Shown in pieces: positions 34,356 through 44,502 of a stretch of 64,000 bases of DNA. Position 1 is the first letter of the stretch, and each line of letters opens with the position of its first letter. The translations under genes were made by a program, and so were the position numbers. Below the pieces are notes generated by a model. The model worked only from the letters and a program-made list of their open reading frames with translations. It searched no databases and was not told the DNA's origin. Source of the DNA: Planctomycetota bacterium (GTDB lineage Bacteria; Planctomycetota; Planctomycetia; Pirellulales; Pirellulaceae); the NCBI GenBank assembly GCA_029259935.1, contig JAJDEH010000156.1:12970-76969 (forward strand). Direction: 5' to 3'.

Positions 34356-37250
34356 TCATGGAGCGTTGGCTGGCGCTAAGTCGACGTCGGGCACCGGCAG
34401 TGGTGCAATTCCGGGTGCCGCGCCGGGCAGTTCTTCAAGCTTTTCCACCGCGGAGTTCGGCAGCCGCGGAGGCGGAAGCACTAGCGCTTCGCAAACCGAG
34501 GATTGATATTCGCCAGCGGCCGGGTAGCCGTGTTCCGGCGAGATTGCGCCAGGGTCGAGCCAGAGGCCGTCGCCGCTCAATTGCATCGTGCCCAAATCGT
34601 AATCCAGCGAACGGCGAAGCACTTCGTAGCTGACCCACACGCTGATAAAGTCGTTTTGCGCGTTGAGCAAATCGGACAATGCGGACACAAGGTCGCGGGC
34701 GGTCGTGGCACCGAATTGCTGGCCCGCGCTGGCCTGGCCCGGTTCACTGGGGCGGGGCGGTTCTTGCAACCGCAAACGGGCCAGTTCGACTTGCTCGATC
34801 GCTACCAGAATCGCCGCGCGACGCAGTTCGAAATTCAACTGATTCAACTCGACCGACCGCAAGGTACGCCGGAGCGTGCGGGAGAGTTGATCGCGGAATC
34901 GATAGAAGTTGCGCCGCGCCTCTTGAAATTCGATCAACGATTGCCGGTAGGTATTCCGTTCGTCTAGACGCGTAAGCGGGGCGTCGAATTGAAATCCCGC
35001 TCGCAGGCGGCCAGTCGACGAGCGCAGATCGAGGGGGTTATCTCCGACGTTGGCAATGTCGCCCTCGAAGACGACGTTCAGCGTACTCTCCAGGTTGTCG
35101 GCGTTGAATTCGATCAACCTCCAACCGTCGACCAGCGAGGCGCGACGATTCATCAGATCGCGGCGATAGTCGCGAGCGATTTCAAAGGCAATGCCTGAAT
35201 CGAGTTGGACCGGCACCAGCGTCACTTTATCGGCGCGGGCCCGCGCTTGAATCAGTGCTAGTTCAAGAACGCCAATCGACAGATCGCTCAGTTGTTCGCT
35301 GAGCGGATGGAGGTCCCGATCCCCGGCGGCCTCAAAGGGCGGAACCTTTCGCTTGGCTTCGCCACCATCGTCCTGGTCCGTTTCGCTAGACAATAGCCAC
35401 CGCCGCGTGGCCAGCGCGAGATCGGCCGGTGACAGCGAAGGGCCTTCGCCCAGCAGCATCTTTAGCTTGACGTCCAAACGCCGGAAGCTCGGCTCGAACT
35501 CGCTTAGCCGAGAGCGTGCCTCTCCCAGCAGGCCGCCGATGTTTTCCGCCCGTCGCCGCAGCCGATCAGTACTGAGCACGGTGTTGGCTACCGCGCTATC
35601 CTGGCCCACGCGGCCCCCTTCCTCTTCGATCACGCGGCGCAGCCGCTCGAGGTCCTGAGTCCTTTGATCGAGCGAAGCACGAAGCTGACGCACGTCGTTG
35701 TCGGCACGACGAAGGTTCTCTTTCGCGATGTTGTTTCTCACGACCTCGGCGGCCAGCAACTGTTTTCGTGCCCGATTGAGCTGATCGGCAAGCTGGCCGG
35801 ACCAGACAAGGGTCGGGTTGCCGCCCGCGTCGAGTTCGATGCGATTGAGGATCTGAATCAGAATCTCACCCAGTTCACGTTGAATTTGGTTGAGTTCCAT
35901 TTGCGGAGTCTCGATGGCCGGATCGAGCAAATCGAACTCCGCCAACATATCGTCGTTGATGTCGACATCAACTTGCGGTGGCAGCCCAAGCTGAATCTTG
36001 AAGGCGTCGAGGTCGTTTTCAAACTCTGTCTTGTTGTTGACCAAGGCGCTTTGTGCGTTGTACAGCGCCTGTTCGGCCTGCTGAACTTGTAGGAAGTCGA
36101 TCCGATTGGCTCGGGCGAATTCTTGAAACTGAACCAAACTGTTGCTCAACTGCAGCACGTTGGTTTCTTGATTGCGAATCGACTTTTGCTGCTGCAACAG
36201 TCCGATGTATCCTCCCGCCAGGCCGGCTCCTGTCTGTCCGCCGAAGTTCGCGGTTCCACCGCCCCCGCCGCCGCCTTGAGCGATGCGGCCAAAGCCGCCG
36301 CCGCCGACGCCCGTGAATCCGCCCAGTCCGCTGCCACCAAAAACACCACCGGCCCGCGTCGCACCGTCGCCCGCGTCGATCCCCGTGATCACTTCCATAT
36401 AGAAGCCGCGTCGAAAACGCTCCATTTGCCGGACGTTGGCCAGCAGGCTTCGTTCGGCACGCGTCAGTCGTTCCAGCACGCGGTCTCGACCCGCGCCACG
36501 CAACAGCGGCTGCACTAGCGAGAAGTCCAGCAACGTGGTGGCCGTATGGGTATCGGGGCCGGAAAACTGCCACATCAGCCGATTGGCCAGTCCGACCACC
36601 AGCGTCGAACCGGTGATGCCCATTTTTTGCAAGGCAATTGGGCGTTGTCCAAGCGAGAACAATCCGATGTCCAATTCGCTGCTTGACTCGCCGCCTCCGC
36701 CACGGCGGTCGGCACCGTCCGCCGTGAAGAAAGAGGAATAGCCGCCGAAGAACTGGGCGTCGAATCGAAAACGCTCGAAGCTGACGTCCAAGGCCGACAA
36801 GTACAACTCTTCGAGTTCGCCTTGGAAGTCGGGCGAGTGCAGTCGCGCCAGCCTTACCGAGCTATCGGCGTCGAGTACCAACACGCCTCGTTCATCCAAT
36901 GGTAGGCAACGGAGCCAGTCCGGATTCTCGGCGAAGGGAGTGAAGCCGTTGGCGTCCCAATGGGGATAGCCCGGCTTGTGGTCGACTTCGTGCATCAACA
37001 GATGCGAGGTCGGATCGTCGGTCGGCATGGGCGGGCGATCCGGATTGTAGGGCGAGAACATCCGCGACCGGGGGTCCATTTCGATCGTGAAATGCTCCAG
37101 CGGCCAATGCGGGCTGTTGGCTTTTTCCGCCACCAGATGATAGGCATCCGCGTCCGCTCGCTGGCGATAGCGGCCACGATGGCAGGAAGCCATCACCACG
37201 ATCAGCACGCAAAGCAGCGACATGCAGGCTAGTTTGGCTGGTTTCAGCAT
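34356..37250 (-). CDS. Large TolC-family outer-membrane lipoprotein
   Basis: 964 residues, about twice the length of a classical TolC. The leader ends in a lipobox (VMASC). The body is mostly long coiled helices with the duplicated TolC-type hairpin pattern, for example around RANRIDFLQVQQAEQALYNAQSALVNN and, near the C-terminus, YRQSLIEFQEARRNFYRFRDQL, the usual outer-membrane efflux signature. A Gly-rich insert of about 45 residues (around 305-350) lies between the halves. It probably forms an export channel with an unseen pump and adaptor. No RND or ABC partner is encoded next to it. Confidence 0.8.
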   Translation of the reverse strand: MLKPAKLACMSLLCVLIVVMASCHRGRYRQRADADAYHLVAEKANSPHWPLEHFTIEMDPRSRMFSPYNPDRPPMPTDDPTSHLLMHEVDHKPGYPHWDANGFTPFAENPDWLRCLPLDERGVLVLDADSSVRLARLHSPDFQGELEELYLSALDVSFERFRFDAQFFGGYSSFFTADGADRRGGGGESSSELDIGLFSLGQRPIALQKMGITGSTLVVGLANRLMWQFSGPDTHTATTLLDFSLVQPLLRGAGRDRVLERLTRAERSLLANVRQMERFRRGFYMEVITGIDAGDGATRAGGVFGGSGLGGFTGVGGGGFGRIAQGGGGGGGTANFGGQTGAGLAGGYIGLLQQQKSIRNQETNVLQLSNSLVQFQEFARANRIDFLQVQQAEQALYNAQSALVNNKTEFENDLDAFKIQLGLPPQVDVDINDDMLAEFDLLDPAIETPQMELNQIQRELGEILIQILNRIELDAGGNPTLVWSGQLADQLNRARKQLLAAEVVRNNIAKENLRRADNDVRQLRASLDQRTQDLERLRRVIEEEGGRVGQDSAVANTVLSTDRLRRRAENIGGLLGEARSRLSEFEPSFRRLDVKLKMLLGEGPSLSPADLALATRRWLLSSETDQDDGGEAKRKVPPFEAAGDRDLHPLSEQLSDLSIGVLELALIQARARADKVTLVPVQLDSGIAFEIARDYRRDLMNRRASLVDGWRLIEFNADNLESTLNVVFEGDIANVGDNPLDLRSSTGRLRAGFQFDAPLTRLDERNTYRQSLIEFQEARRNFYRFRDQLSRTLRRTLRSVELNQLNFELRRAAILVAIEQVELARLRLQEPPRPSEPGQASAGQQFGATTARDLVSALSDLLNAQNDFISVWVSYEVLRRSLDYDLGTMQLSGDGLWLDPGAISPEHGYPAAGEYQSSVCEALVLPPPRLPNSAVEKLEELPGAAPGIAPLPVPDVDLAPANAP

Positions 37251-37648
37251 TCCGGCGTCGTGAGGCTAAGTGGTTGGCGAGGAACGGTTTGGGCGACCGG
37301 CGGCCGTTCACCGAGGAGCGGATCGAGGCAGCGGGGCGGGGCGGGAATTAGGGAGGGATTGGTCCAAGCACGGCGGTCGTAGGGGATCCACCGAAATTGC
37401 AAGTTGTCGTTGTAGAAAGTTCGGGAATAATTCCGCCGGACTTGAACGATAAGACGATCGTGCGGGTTATGACGGCGGGCCGTAATGGTCGCCGGAAATC
37501 ACGCTGGCATCACCATTTACGAACTACCGCCCGGCGGGCTCGTTTTCTTGACACCCCCACCGGGGCTGCCTATCATCGATTGGTAGACGATCATCAATCT
37601 GTTGACGATTTCGCACCCACTTCTCTCTTTTTCTTGAAAATAGGCGCA
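37251..37648. other. 398-bp divergent intergenic region
   Basis: Separates the TolC-like gene from the coiled-coil membrane protein gene. Apart from the sigma-70-like promoter at 37548-37576 I see nothing definite. The upstream open frame from 37397 lacks domain features and runs through the promoter. Confidence 0.5.
37548..37576 (+). promoter_or_regulatory. Sigma-70-type promoter for the gene at 37649
   Basis: TTGACA at 37548-37553 and TATCAT at 37571-37576 are separated by exactly 17 bp. The predicted start of transcription near 37583 gives a leader of about 65 nt. The -35 hexamer is a perfect consensus and the -10 has one mismatch. It is one of two strong vegetative promoters I can read in the window. 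Confidence 0.65.
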
Positions 37649-39205
37649 ATGGGTTACCTATTCATAGCCGTTATTGTCATTGCTGGCCTGACCTTTCTTG
37701 GGCTGAGCTTCAAGACCTGGAAACTGTTCCATATCTTTACGCTGTTTTTCCTGCTGATCTCCGTGATCATCTTCATGCGCAGTTCCGCGCTGGTGATGAA
37801 GACCCGCCTAGCCTGGACGTTGAAGGGCGAGGAACTCCAAGAAGTCAACGACAAGATTCAAGCCGAACTGCAAATCGCATTGCACGGCAGCGAAACAAAC
37901 CCCAAGCAGACCCTCGATACGCTGAAGTACGCGAAAATGGAACTGCGGCGTTTGCAGTTTGAACGCGGGCGCATTTGGCGTGACTGCGAATGCTTGGGCG
38001 GTCCCCCGTTCAACGTGAACATTCCTACTGTCGCTCCCCCGGCCGGCGCGGCGGGACCCGTGACCGCGGCCTTGGCGGTCAACGATGAAGTCTTTGCGTT
38101 CCGTGAAGATATGCTGCCAGCCATTTCCAACCGTTGGAAAGTGCCCACGTCGTACATCGGTCAGTTTGTCGTCACGGCGGTCAACGGCACGGCGCTGACG
38201 TTGACTCCCTCGATACCGCTCACGGCTGATGAGGTCAACACGGCGTTGGGCGGAAGCTGGGTGATCTATGAGCGGATGCCGCTGGATAGCCATGAAATTT
38301 TCGCAACCGAGACTTCGCGCTTTCGTAAAGAGTCGATGGCGCTTGATCCCGAACAAGTTTTTGAAGAGGCGTTCACGCGGGACGAGTTGATGGTACTTTT
38401 TCCGCAGACGCCTGGCATGTCGAACGAAGATTACGAAGCGTTGATCGATGGCTATCGGTTTGACGGCCGGCAGTTGTCGGAAATCGCCCAGGAGGTGGAA
38501 AGCGGAGCAGGACGAATCAAGCCGACCTTTGATCCTCCACCCGAAAATCAGGCCGTGCTCGTAACCTTCAAAGGCAAGCATTCGATCGATCCCAACGGCA
38601 CCCCGTCGGCCACCGGGCCTCTTTCACAAGATGCGTTCGATTCTCGAGGGCAGGCACAAGGCGTCAAGCTGATCCAGATGGAGCGGGATCCAACTTCGAT
38701 GAAGATCAAGATCGACGGACTTCCGGTCGCGACCGAGTTCGTGGCGGGCGACGAAGGGTTCTTTGACAGCGAGACCTTTGACTCCTTGGAGGAAGCAGGT
38801 CTGGCCGATGTCGAGAATCGCTATTTTCTACGAGACTTGGTGGATTACGAATACAGTTTTCATACCAACTACCTGCAGCAAGTCATCATCCGTTCGCGGA
38901 CCGAAGCGGCTCGGCGAGATACCGCGGATCTCCAACAAATCACGGACAAGGTCGACAAGGAAGTTGCCTACCGGGAATCGGAGCGGGACAAGTTGACGGA
39001 AGATAAGGTGAATCACCTCGGGGAAAAGACATCGGTCGAAGCCTATCGCGGAACGCTGTCCCAAAACTGGGCTGCCTTACAACAAGAGATTCGCGAATTG
39101 TACCGTGCGACCCTCTATTACGAACAAGAATTGGCCGCGATGGATCAGGAACTGCTGGACGACGTCAATCGCCGAACGAAAGCCGTCATCAGCGGCGCGG
39201 AATAG
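37649..39205 (+). CDS. Two-helix membrane protein with C-terminal coiled coil
   Basis: 518 residues from ATG 37649, directly downstream of a strong promoter. Two membrane helices occupy about 2-20 and 26-44. A helical segment (about 50-100) leads into a middle domain with many short strands. The last 120 residues are a charged coiled coil (TEAARRDTADLQQITDKV onward). A Pro/Gly/Ala linker sits near 125-140. I know similar proteins only as planctomycete hypotheticals. The layout (anchor, globular domain, coiled coil) suggests a structural or scaffold role, which is inference. The ribosome site is weak. Confidence 0.7.
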   Translation: MGYLFIAVIVIAGLTFLGLSFKTWKLFHIFTLFFLLISVIIFMRSSALVMKTRLAWTLKGEELQEVNDKIQAELQIALHGSETNPKQTLDTLKYAKMELRRLQFERGRIWRDCECLGGPPFNVNIPTVAPPAGAAGPVTAALAVNDEVFAFREDMLPAISNRWKVPTSYIGQFVVTAVNGTALTLTPSIPLTADEVNTALGGSWVIYERMPLDSHEIFATETSRFRKESMALDPEQVFEEAFTRDELMVLFPQTPGMSNEDYEALIDGYRFDGRQLSEIAQEVESGAGRIKPTFDPPPENQAVLVTFKGKHSIDPNGTPSATGPLSQDAFDSRGQAQGVKLIQMERDPTSMKIKIDGLPVATEFVAGDEGFFDSETFDSLEEAGLADVENRYFLRDLVDYEYSFHTNYLQQVIIRSRTEAARRDTADLQQITDKVDKEVAYRESERDKLTEDKVNHLGEKTSVEAYRGTLSQNWAALQQEIRELYRATLYYEQELAAMDQELLDDVNRRTKAVISGAE

Positions 39206-39404
39206 CCAAAGGGTGACATTCTACCTGGCAATGGCAGCGCTGCCCGGGTAGATTTCTGAAGATCGCCCTCCACAATCCCGCCAATTATCCCTAGGATACT
39301 TTGGTGGGCCGCCATTGCCTTCGCGAGTCGACGTTGGCCGCGGGTAATCTGCCGCGAAGATTCACTTTCTGTCCGACCGACCGACCCCGCAGTTTGCCGC
39401 ACTC

Positions 39405-40313
39405 ATGGGAATATACGACCGGGAATACTACCGAGACGACCAGACTAAAGGAGTCCAGCTACAGGCCCCTCAAAGCATGGTGATGCGGTTAATCATCATT
39501 ACGTTCGGGTTCTGGCTGGCGAACTTGTTTTTTGGCGGCGATTCGGATTGGATCATGGATGGGATGGCAGCCAGCGCAAAGTCGCTGACCGAGCCTTGGA
39601 ATCTGTGGCAACTGCTCTCCTCTGGATTTGCCCACAGCCCTCAAAGGATTCAGCACATTCTTTTCAACATGCTCGGCCTGTGGGTGTTTGGCCGTGAGTT
39701 GGAGGGCATTTACGGTAAGTTCGAGTTCTTGCGGATTTACCTCGTATCGATTGTCTTGGGGTCTCTGTTTTTTGCAGTCGGACAACTAATCTTTTTGCCG
39801 GCCACTAGCTGGGGTGGTGTGATAGGAGCTTCTGGTGCCATATCCACCCTGGTCGTCTTGTTTATCATGCGATTCCCGCACCGAACGCTACTTGTGTTTT
39901 TTGTGTTGCCGATGCCCGCCTGGGTGTTTGGACTGGTCTTCCTAGCGATCAATATATTGGGCGCGGGGGGCATCTATATCGCCATCGGTCCGAATGCGGA
40001 AAACGCAAAATATACCGCGTACAGCGTGCATCTGGTGGGTGCCGCGTTTGGGTTTTTGTACTTCCACTTTCGCTGGAATTTGGGCAGATTCATCCCTGGT
40101 GGCGGTGGTTCTCCCGCCAAATGGCTAAAGCGCAAACCCAAGCTGCGGGTTCATGATCCGGATCCAGCAGCGGACGAGGCCTACTCGGATCTCGATCGAG
40201 AGGGTGATCGTATCTTGTCGAAGATCGATCGCGAGGGCATGGAAAGTTTGACCGCGAAAGAACAGCGAATTCTGGAAGACTACAGTCGACGCATGCGGCA
40301 GAAGCACCGCTAG
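39405..40313 (+). CDS. Rhomboid intramembrane serine protease
   Basis: 302 residues with six or so membrane helices. The catalytic dyad is Ser143 in GASGA and His209 in AYSVHLVGA. HILFNMLGLW (Asn88) supplies the oxyanion-hole segment, and the WR motif is replaced by GRELE. The enzyme cleaves membrane proteins inside the bilayer. A roughly 70-residue cytoplasmic C-terminal tail (LDREGDRILSKIDREGMESL, then ILEDYSRRMRQ) is the conserved helical appendage seen on planctomycete and Bacteroidetes rhomboids. Substrates are unknown. It lies 199 bp downstream of the coiled-coil membrane protein. Confidence 0.9.
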   Translation: MGIYDREYYRDDQTKGVQLQAPQSMVMRLIIITFGFWLANLFFGGDSDWIMDGMAASAKSLTEPWNLWQLLSSGFAHSPQRIQHILFNMLGLWVFGRELEGIYGKFEFLRIYLVSIVLGSLFFAVGQLIFLPATSWGGVIGASGAISTLVVLFIMRFPHRTLLVFFVLPMPAWVFGLVFLAINILGAGGIYIAIGPNAENAKYTAYSVHLVGAAFGFLYFHFRWNLGRFIPGGGGSPAKWLKRKPKLRVHDPDPAADEAYSDLDREGDRILSKIDREGMESLTAKEQRILEDYSRRMRQKHR

Positions 40314-40549
40314 AGTCGCTGCGGCAACGGCGGAGCGACGCCGATAAGCGACGGCTTAATTGGTCTTCATGAGTCACGGGGCCAGCACATCGCCAGGCTG
40401 CGAATTTCGCTCTTGCGTCGGGGAGGGGTTTCCTGGTAACGTCCCGCCGCTTGTATAGATGCCCAAATATAGTTTGTGCCGAATTTCGCGCATTTGCGGT
40501 GGCAGGAATTCGGCGATAAAAAAGCGCTTGTCGCAAACGAGGATTTGCC

Positions 40550-43500
40550 ATGACTCGGTCCGTTGCGTTCCCTACATTTTTGTCAATTCGTGGATTGAAG
40601 GCGTTCGCCTTTCTGTTGGCTCTTGGAGTCTTCGCCGCCGCATTGCCGGGGTCGGTGACCGTCGCTCAAGAAGCCGAGTGGATCTGGTCGCCAGATCATC
40701 GGAAGGACACAGTGCCCAAATCGGCCTGCCACTTTCGTAAATCCTTCACCACACGTTTCCCCGAAAGCGCGCAAGTAGAAATTGCGTCCGACGACGCGTA
40801 TGACTTGTACGTTAACGGAACGCGCGTTGGCGCGGGAAAATCAGTTCGACGCCTTGATCGGTACGACATCTCACGGCAGGTGAGGCAGGGCCGGAACGTG
40901 ATTGCCATTCGTGTCGCCAACAACGAAGGTCCGACCGCCGCCTTGGTCGCGCGAGTGCAAGTCAAGGAACGGAATGCGGGCTGGCGCAACTTTCCCAGTA
41001 ACAAATCGTGGAAAACCAGCTTGCGCAGCCGAGCTTTGTGGAACCAGATCGCATTTAACGATCGTGGTTGGAAACAGGCTCAATCTTTCGGGCAGCTAGG
41101 CAGTACCGAGCCCTGGGATCGTGCTCCGACCGTACAAAACAACGAGGAAGTTGAAAGCCATTCGCGTTTTCGCATCGCGGGCGAATTCCGCGTGCAACGG
41201 GTGCTGGACGACGCTCAGTGCGGCTCGCTAATCGCCATGACGATCAACGAATTTGGACAGATCATCGCGTCGGAGGAAGAAGGTCCGCTGAAAATCGGCG
41301 TGGATACTAACGAAGACTCGATCCCGGACACGATGCGGGACTATTGCGAAGACGTCAAAAACTGCCAAGGTATTTTGGCGCTGAACGGCGACGTCTTCGT
41401 GACCGGAGACGGACCGGACGGCAACGCCCTTTACCGGCTGACCGACAAGGACCGCGACGGCATCATCGACAAGGTTCACACCGTACTCAAGTTCGAGGGA
41501 CCCGTTGGCGAGCATGGTCCCCACGGCCTGGTCTTGGGCCCCGAAGGCATGCTGTACCTGACGATCGGCAACCATTCGGGACTCACAAAAGAGAAAGCGT
41601 ACGAAAAGTCCAGCCCTCATCGGCACTACTATGAAGGCGATTTGGTCCAACGCTATGAAGATCCCGGCGGACATGCCGTGGGAGTGAAGGTTCCAGGCGG
41701 CGTGGTGATTCGTACCGATTTGGAAGGCGAAAAGGTTGAACTGGTCGCCGGTGGCTTACGAAATGCCTACGACCTGGCGTTTAACGGCAACGGAGATTTG
41801 TTCGTTCACGACAGCGATATGGAGTCGGATGAAGGAACTCCCTGGTATCGTCCCACGCAGGTTTTTCATGTCATCGCTGGTGGTGAATTTGGTTGGCGCA
41901 GCGGCTGGTCGAAGTGGCCCGATTACTATGTTGACAATTTGCCAGGCATCGCCGATACCGGCCGTGGTTCGCCGACCGGCGCGGTGGCCTACAACCACTT
42001 CATGTTTCCCAAGCGATACCATAATGCGTTGTTCCTGGCCGATTGGTCGGAGGGTCGGATTCTCGCGGTCAAGATGAAACGCGACGGCGCATCCTATACG
42101 GCCGACACCGAGGTCTTTCTTGAAGGCCAGCCGCTGAACGTGACCGATTTGGAAGTCGGCCAAGACGGTGCTCTGTATTTCATTACGGGCGGCCGTGGAA
42201 CGGGCGGCGGAATGTACCGAGTCTCTTGGAATGGCAACGTTCCCGACGAAGTTAAGAACCTGGGTGAAGGCATGACGACGGTTATTCGTCAGCCCCAACT
42301 GCAATCGGCCTGGGCCCGCCAGAATATCGCACGGCTGAAGGTGCAGATTGGCAAGGACTGGGAACGCTTGCTGGTTGGCGTGGCGCGAACCGAAGCGAAC
42401 CCCGCCCAATATCGCACCCGCGCCCTCGATGTCATGCAACTGTTCGGACCAGTTCCCTCGGCGGATTTACTGCTGGGATTGGCTCAAGACAAAAACGAAC
42501 TGGTGCGCGCGAAAGCTGCCGAGTTGATGGGTTTGCAGTCGGGCAAGAGTACCAAACTGAAACTGATGCAATTGGTGGAAGATAGCGACGCTGGCGTTCG
42601 CCGTAAGGCTTGTGAATCGCTGGCGCGGCTGGAACAAGACGTCTCGTTGTCACGGCTCACACTTTCGCTCACCTGCGACGACCGGCATGAAGTCTGGGCG
42701 GCGCGCCGCGTGCTGGAGCGGACGCCGATTGAGGAATGGCGTGAATCCGTATTGACCTCCGACGATCAGCGGCTGTTCATTCAAGGCGCCCTGGCGCTGC
42801 TGGCCGTGCAGCCGAACAAGGATAACAGTCTGGCCGTGCTGAAACGCGTTGGCGAACTGATGACGGAATTCGTCAGCGACCGGGATTTTGTCGACCTATT
42901 GCGCGTCTCGCAGTTGGCGTTTCATCGTGGCGGCATCAAGCCGAACGAGGTGCCCGCGTTTCGAACTCAGTTGCTGGAGGAATTCCCCTCGGGCAATTCT
43001 CAAATGAATCGTGAATTGGCGCGCCTGATGGCCTATTTGCAAGTGGGCGAGATCACGGACCGTTACATCGACTACCTAGCCTCGCCGGATGTTCCGAGCG
43101 TGGACAAGCTGCATCTGTCGATGTACCTGCGATTTATCCAAACTGGATGGACGAGTGAACAGCGGCTGGAAATGCTGCGGTTCTACTCGGACGCCATTAA
43201 GTGGGAAGGCGGCGGCAGTTATGAACACTATGTTATGAACGCCTCGCGCGACTTCACGAGGCATATCGACGATGCCGACGTCATGTTGGTGGTGGCCAAT
43301 GGGGCTCGCTGGCCACACGCCGCGCTGGGCGCGTTATACAAACTGCCCGCCAAGATCGACGCTCAAACATTGCGCTTTCTCAAGGAACTTGAAAGACAGT
43401 TGGAAGAGCAGAATGACGACGCCTCGACCCAGCTTAAGGTGGGCATAGTCGCCGTGCTGGCGCGCAGTGGTGACGAGCAGTCGATCCAACTGATGAGAGA

Positions 43501-44386
43501 AATTTGGTTGAAGGATCCCGAACGGCGAGAAATCGTGGCCTTGGGTCTGGCCCAACATCCAAACGAAGAAAATTGGGACTACTTGCTACGGAGCATCCCC
43601 GTTCTAGAAGAGCAGGCGGCCAAGGAAGTCTTGCGGAAGCTGAAGGCCATCAACCTGCGGCCGGAGGAATCCGAGTACTATCGCCAGGTCATTCTCACTG
43701 GATTGAAACTGGAAGAGGACGGCGCGGATCTGGCTGTCGGCTTGCTGGAACATTGGTCCGGGGACGCCCATTCGAAGGCCGGCGATTCATGGGAAGATGC
43801 GTTGGCGGCTTGGCAACGCTGGTACGCGGACGAGTTCCCCGATGGCCAACCGGCGGAACTTCCCACGGCGACAACTGAAAGCAAATGGGAATTCGATGAA
43901 TTGCTGGAATTCCTTTCCGGAACCGAAGCGGATGGCTCGGCGGACAGGGGTGCCGAAGTTTATGTCAAGGCACAGTGCGGCAAGTGCCATCGCTATGGGG
44001 AAAAGGGTGAGCGACTGGGTCCTGATTTGACCAACCTTCACAAGCGATTTACACGGAAAGAGATTCTGCAGTCGATTCTATTTCCATCGCATGTGATTTC
44101 GGATCAGTACGCGTCCAAGACCATTCTCACATTGGATGGCCGCCAACACACGGGCATCGTTTCCACCGGTGTGGCGGACGAGTTCATTGTCCTCAAGTCA
44201 GACGGCAAGAAGACAGTGGTGCTGAAAGATGAAGTGGATGAATTGCTACCCAGCAAAACGTCGACGATGCCCGAAGGTCTGCTCAACGAACTCGAGCAGG
44301 AAGAGATCGCGGATCTATTTGAATATCTTGGCATGGCGCGACGCACCGCAGTTTCGCAGCGGAAGAAAGACAGCGAAACCAAGTAG
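40550..44386 (+). CDS. PVC-type propeller-HEAT-cytochrome c protein
   Basis: 1278 residues with a signal peptide (hydrophobic up to about 40). First comes a beta-sandwich carbohydrate-binding-like domain (AEWIWSPDHRKD, then YDLYVNGTRVGAGKSV). It is followed by a six-bladed sugar-dehydrogenase-like propeller (about 215-570: MTINEFGQIIASEEEGP, HGPHGLVLGPEGMLYLTIGN, GDLFVHDSDMESDEG), HEAT-type helical repeats (about 600-1080) and a cytochrome c domain with CGKCH near 1143 and a distal RLGPDLT. Such giants are typical of Planctomycetes and Verrucomicrobia and are thought to oxidise sugars in the periplasm. It is followed by a convergent protease gene. Confidence 0.88.
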   Translation: MTRSVAFPTFLSIRGLKAFAFLLALGVFAAALPGSVTVAQEAEWIWSPDHRKDTVPKSACHFRKSFTTRFPESAQVEIASDDAYDLYVNGTRVGAGKSVRRLDRYDISRQVRQGRNVIAIRVANNEGPTAALVARVQVKERNAGWRNFPSNKSWKTSLRSRALWNQIAFNDRGWKQAQSFGQLGSTEPWDRAPTVQNNEEVESHSRFRIAGEFRVQRVLDDAQCGSLIAMTINEFGQIIASEEEGPLKIGVDTNEDSIPDTMRDYCEDVKNCQGILALNGDVFVTGDGPDGNALYRLTDKDRDGIIDKVHTVLKFEGPVGEHGPHGLVLGPEGMLYLTIGNHSGLTKEKAYEKSSPHRHYYEGDLVQRYEDPGGHAVGVKVPGGVVIRTDLEGEKVELVAGGLRNAYDLAFNGNGDLFVHDSDMESDEGTPWYRPTQVFHVIAGGEFGWRSGWSKWPDYYVDNLPGIADTGRGSPTGAVAYNHFMFPKRYHNALFLADWSEGRILAVKMKRDGASYTADTEVFLEGQPLNVTDLEVGQDGALYFITGGRGTGGGMYRVSWNGNVPDEVKNLGEGMTTVIRQPQLQSAWARQNIARLKVQIGKDWERLLVGVARTEANPAQYRTRALDVMQLFGPVPSADLLLGLAQDKNELVRAKAAELMGLQSGKSTKLKLMQLVEDSDAGVRRKACESLARLEQDVSLSRLTLSLTCDDRHEVWAARRVLERTPIEEWRESVLTSDDQRLFIQGALALLAVQPNKDNSLAVLKRVGELMTEFVSDRDFVDLLRVSQLAFHRGGIKPNEVPAFRTQLLEEFPSGNSQMNRELARLMAYLQVGEITDRYIDYLASPDVPSVDKLHLSMYLRFIQTGWTSEQRLEMLRFYSDAIKWEGGGSYEHYVMNASRDFTRHIDDADVMLVVANGARWPHAALGALYKLPAKIDAQTLRFLKELERQLEEQNDDASTQLKVGIVAVLARSGDEQSIQLMREIWLKDPERREIVALGLAQHPNEENWDYLLRSIPVLEEQAAKEVLRKLKAINLRPEESEYYRQVILTGLKLEEDGADLAVGLLEHWSGDAHSKAGDSWEDALAAWQRWYADEFPDGQPAELPTATTESKWEFDELLEFLSGTEADGSADRGAEVYVKAQCGKCHRYGEKGERLGPDLTNLHKRFTRKEILQSILFPSHVISDQYASKTILTLDGRQHTGIVSTGVADEFIVLKSDGKKTVVLKDEVDELLPSKTSTMPEGLLNELEQEEIADLFEYLGMARRTAVSQRKKDSETK

Positions 44387-44434
44387 TGGTGGTGACTGAT
44401 TGGGAAGTCATACCGAGTAGCTTGTCAACGCTTG

Positions 44435-44487
44435 CCACTGCTGGACAAGCCAGCAGTGGCACCGTGGCACCGTGGCACCGTGGTACC
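44435..44487. repeat. Hairpin plus four 8-bp tandem repeats between convergent genes
   Basis: CCACTGCTGG at 44435-44444 pairs perfectly with 44450-44459 across a 5-nt loop. Directly after it, and sharing its last bases, the 8-mer GTGGCACC is repeated three times with a fourth variant GTGGTACC (44456-44487). It lies between the stops of the cytochrome gene and the protease gene. It may act as a transcript-end structure for both, but lacks a U-tract. Confidence 0.65.
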
Positions 44488-44502
44488 CCCAATCAATCGC
44501 CG

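Noticed and set aside
44456..44487. Possible CRISPR-like repeat array
   Set aside because: Units are 8 bp and contiguous with no spacers; a simple tandem repeat.
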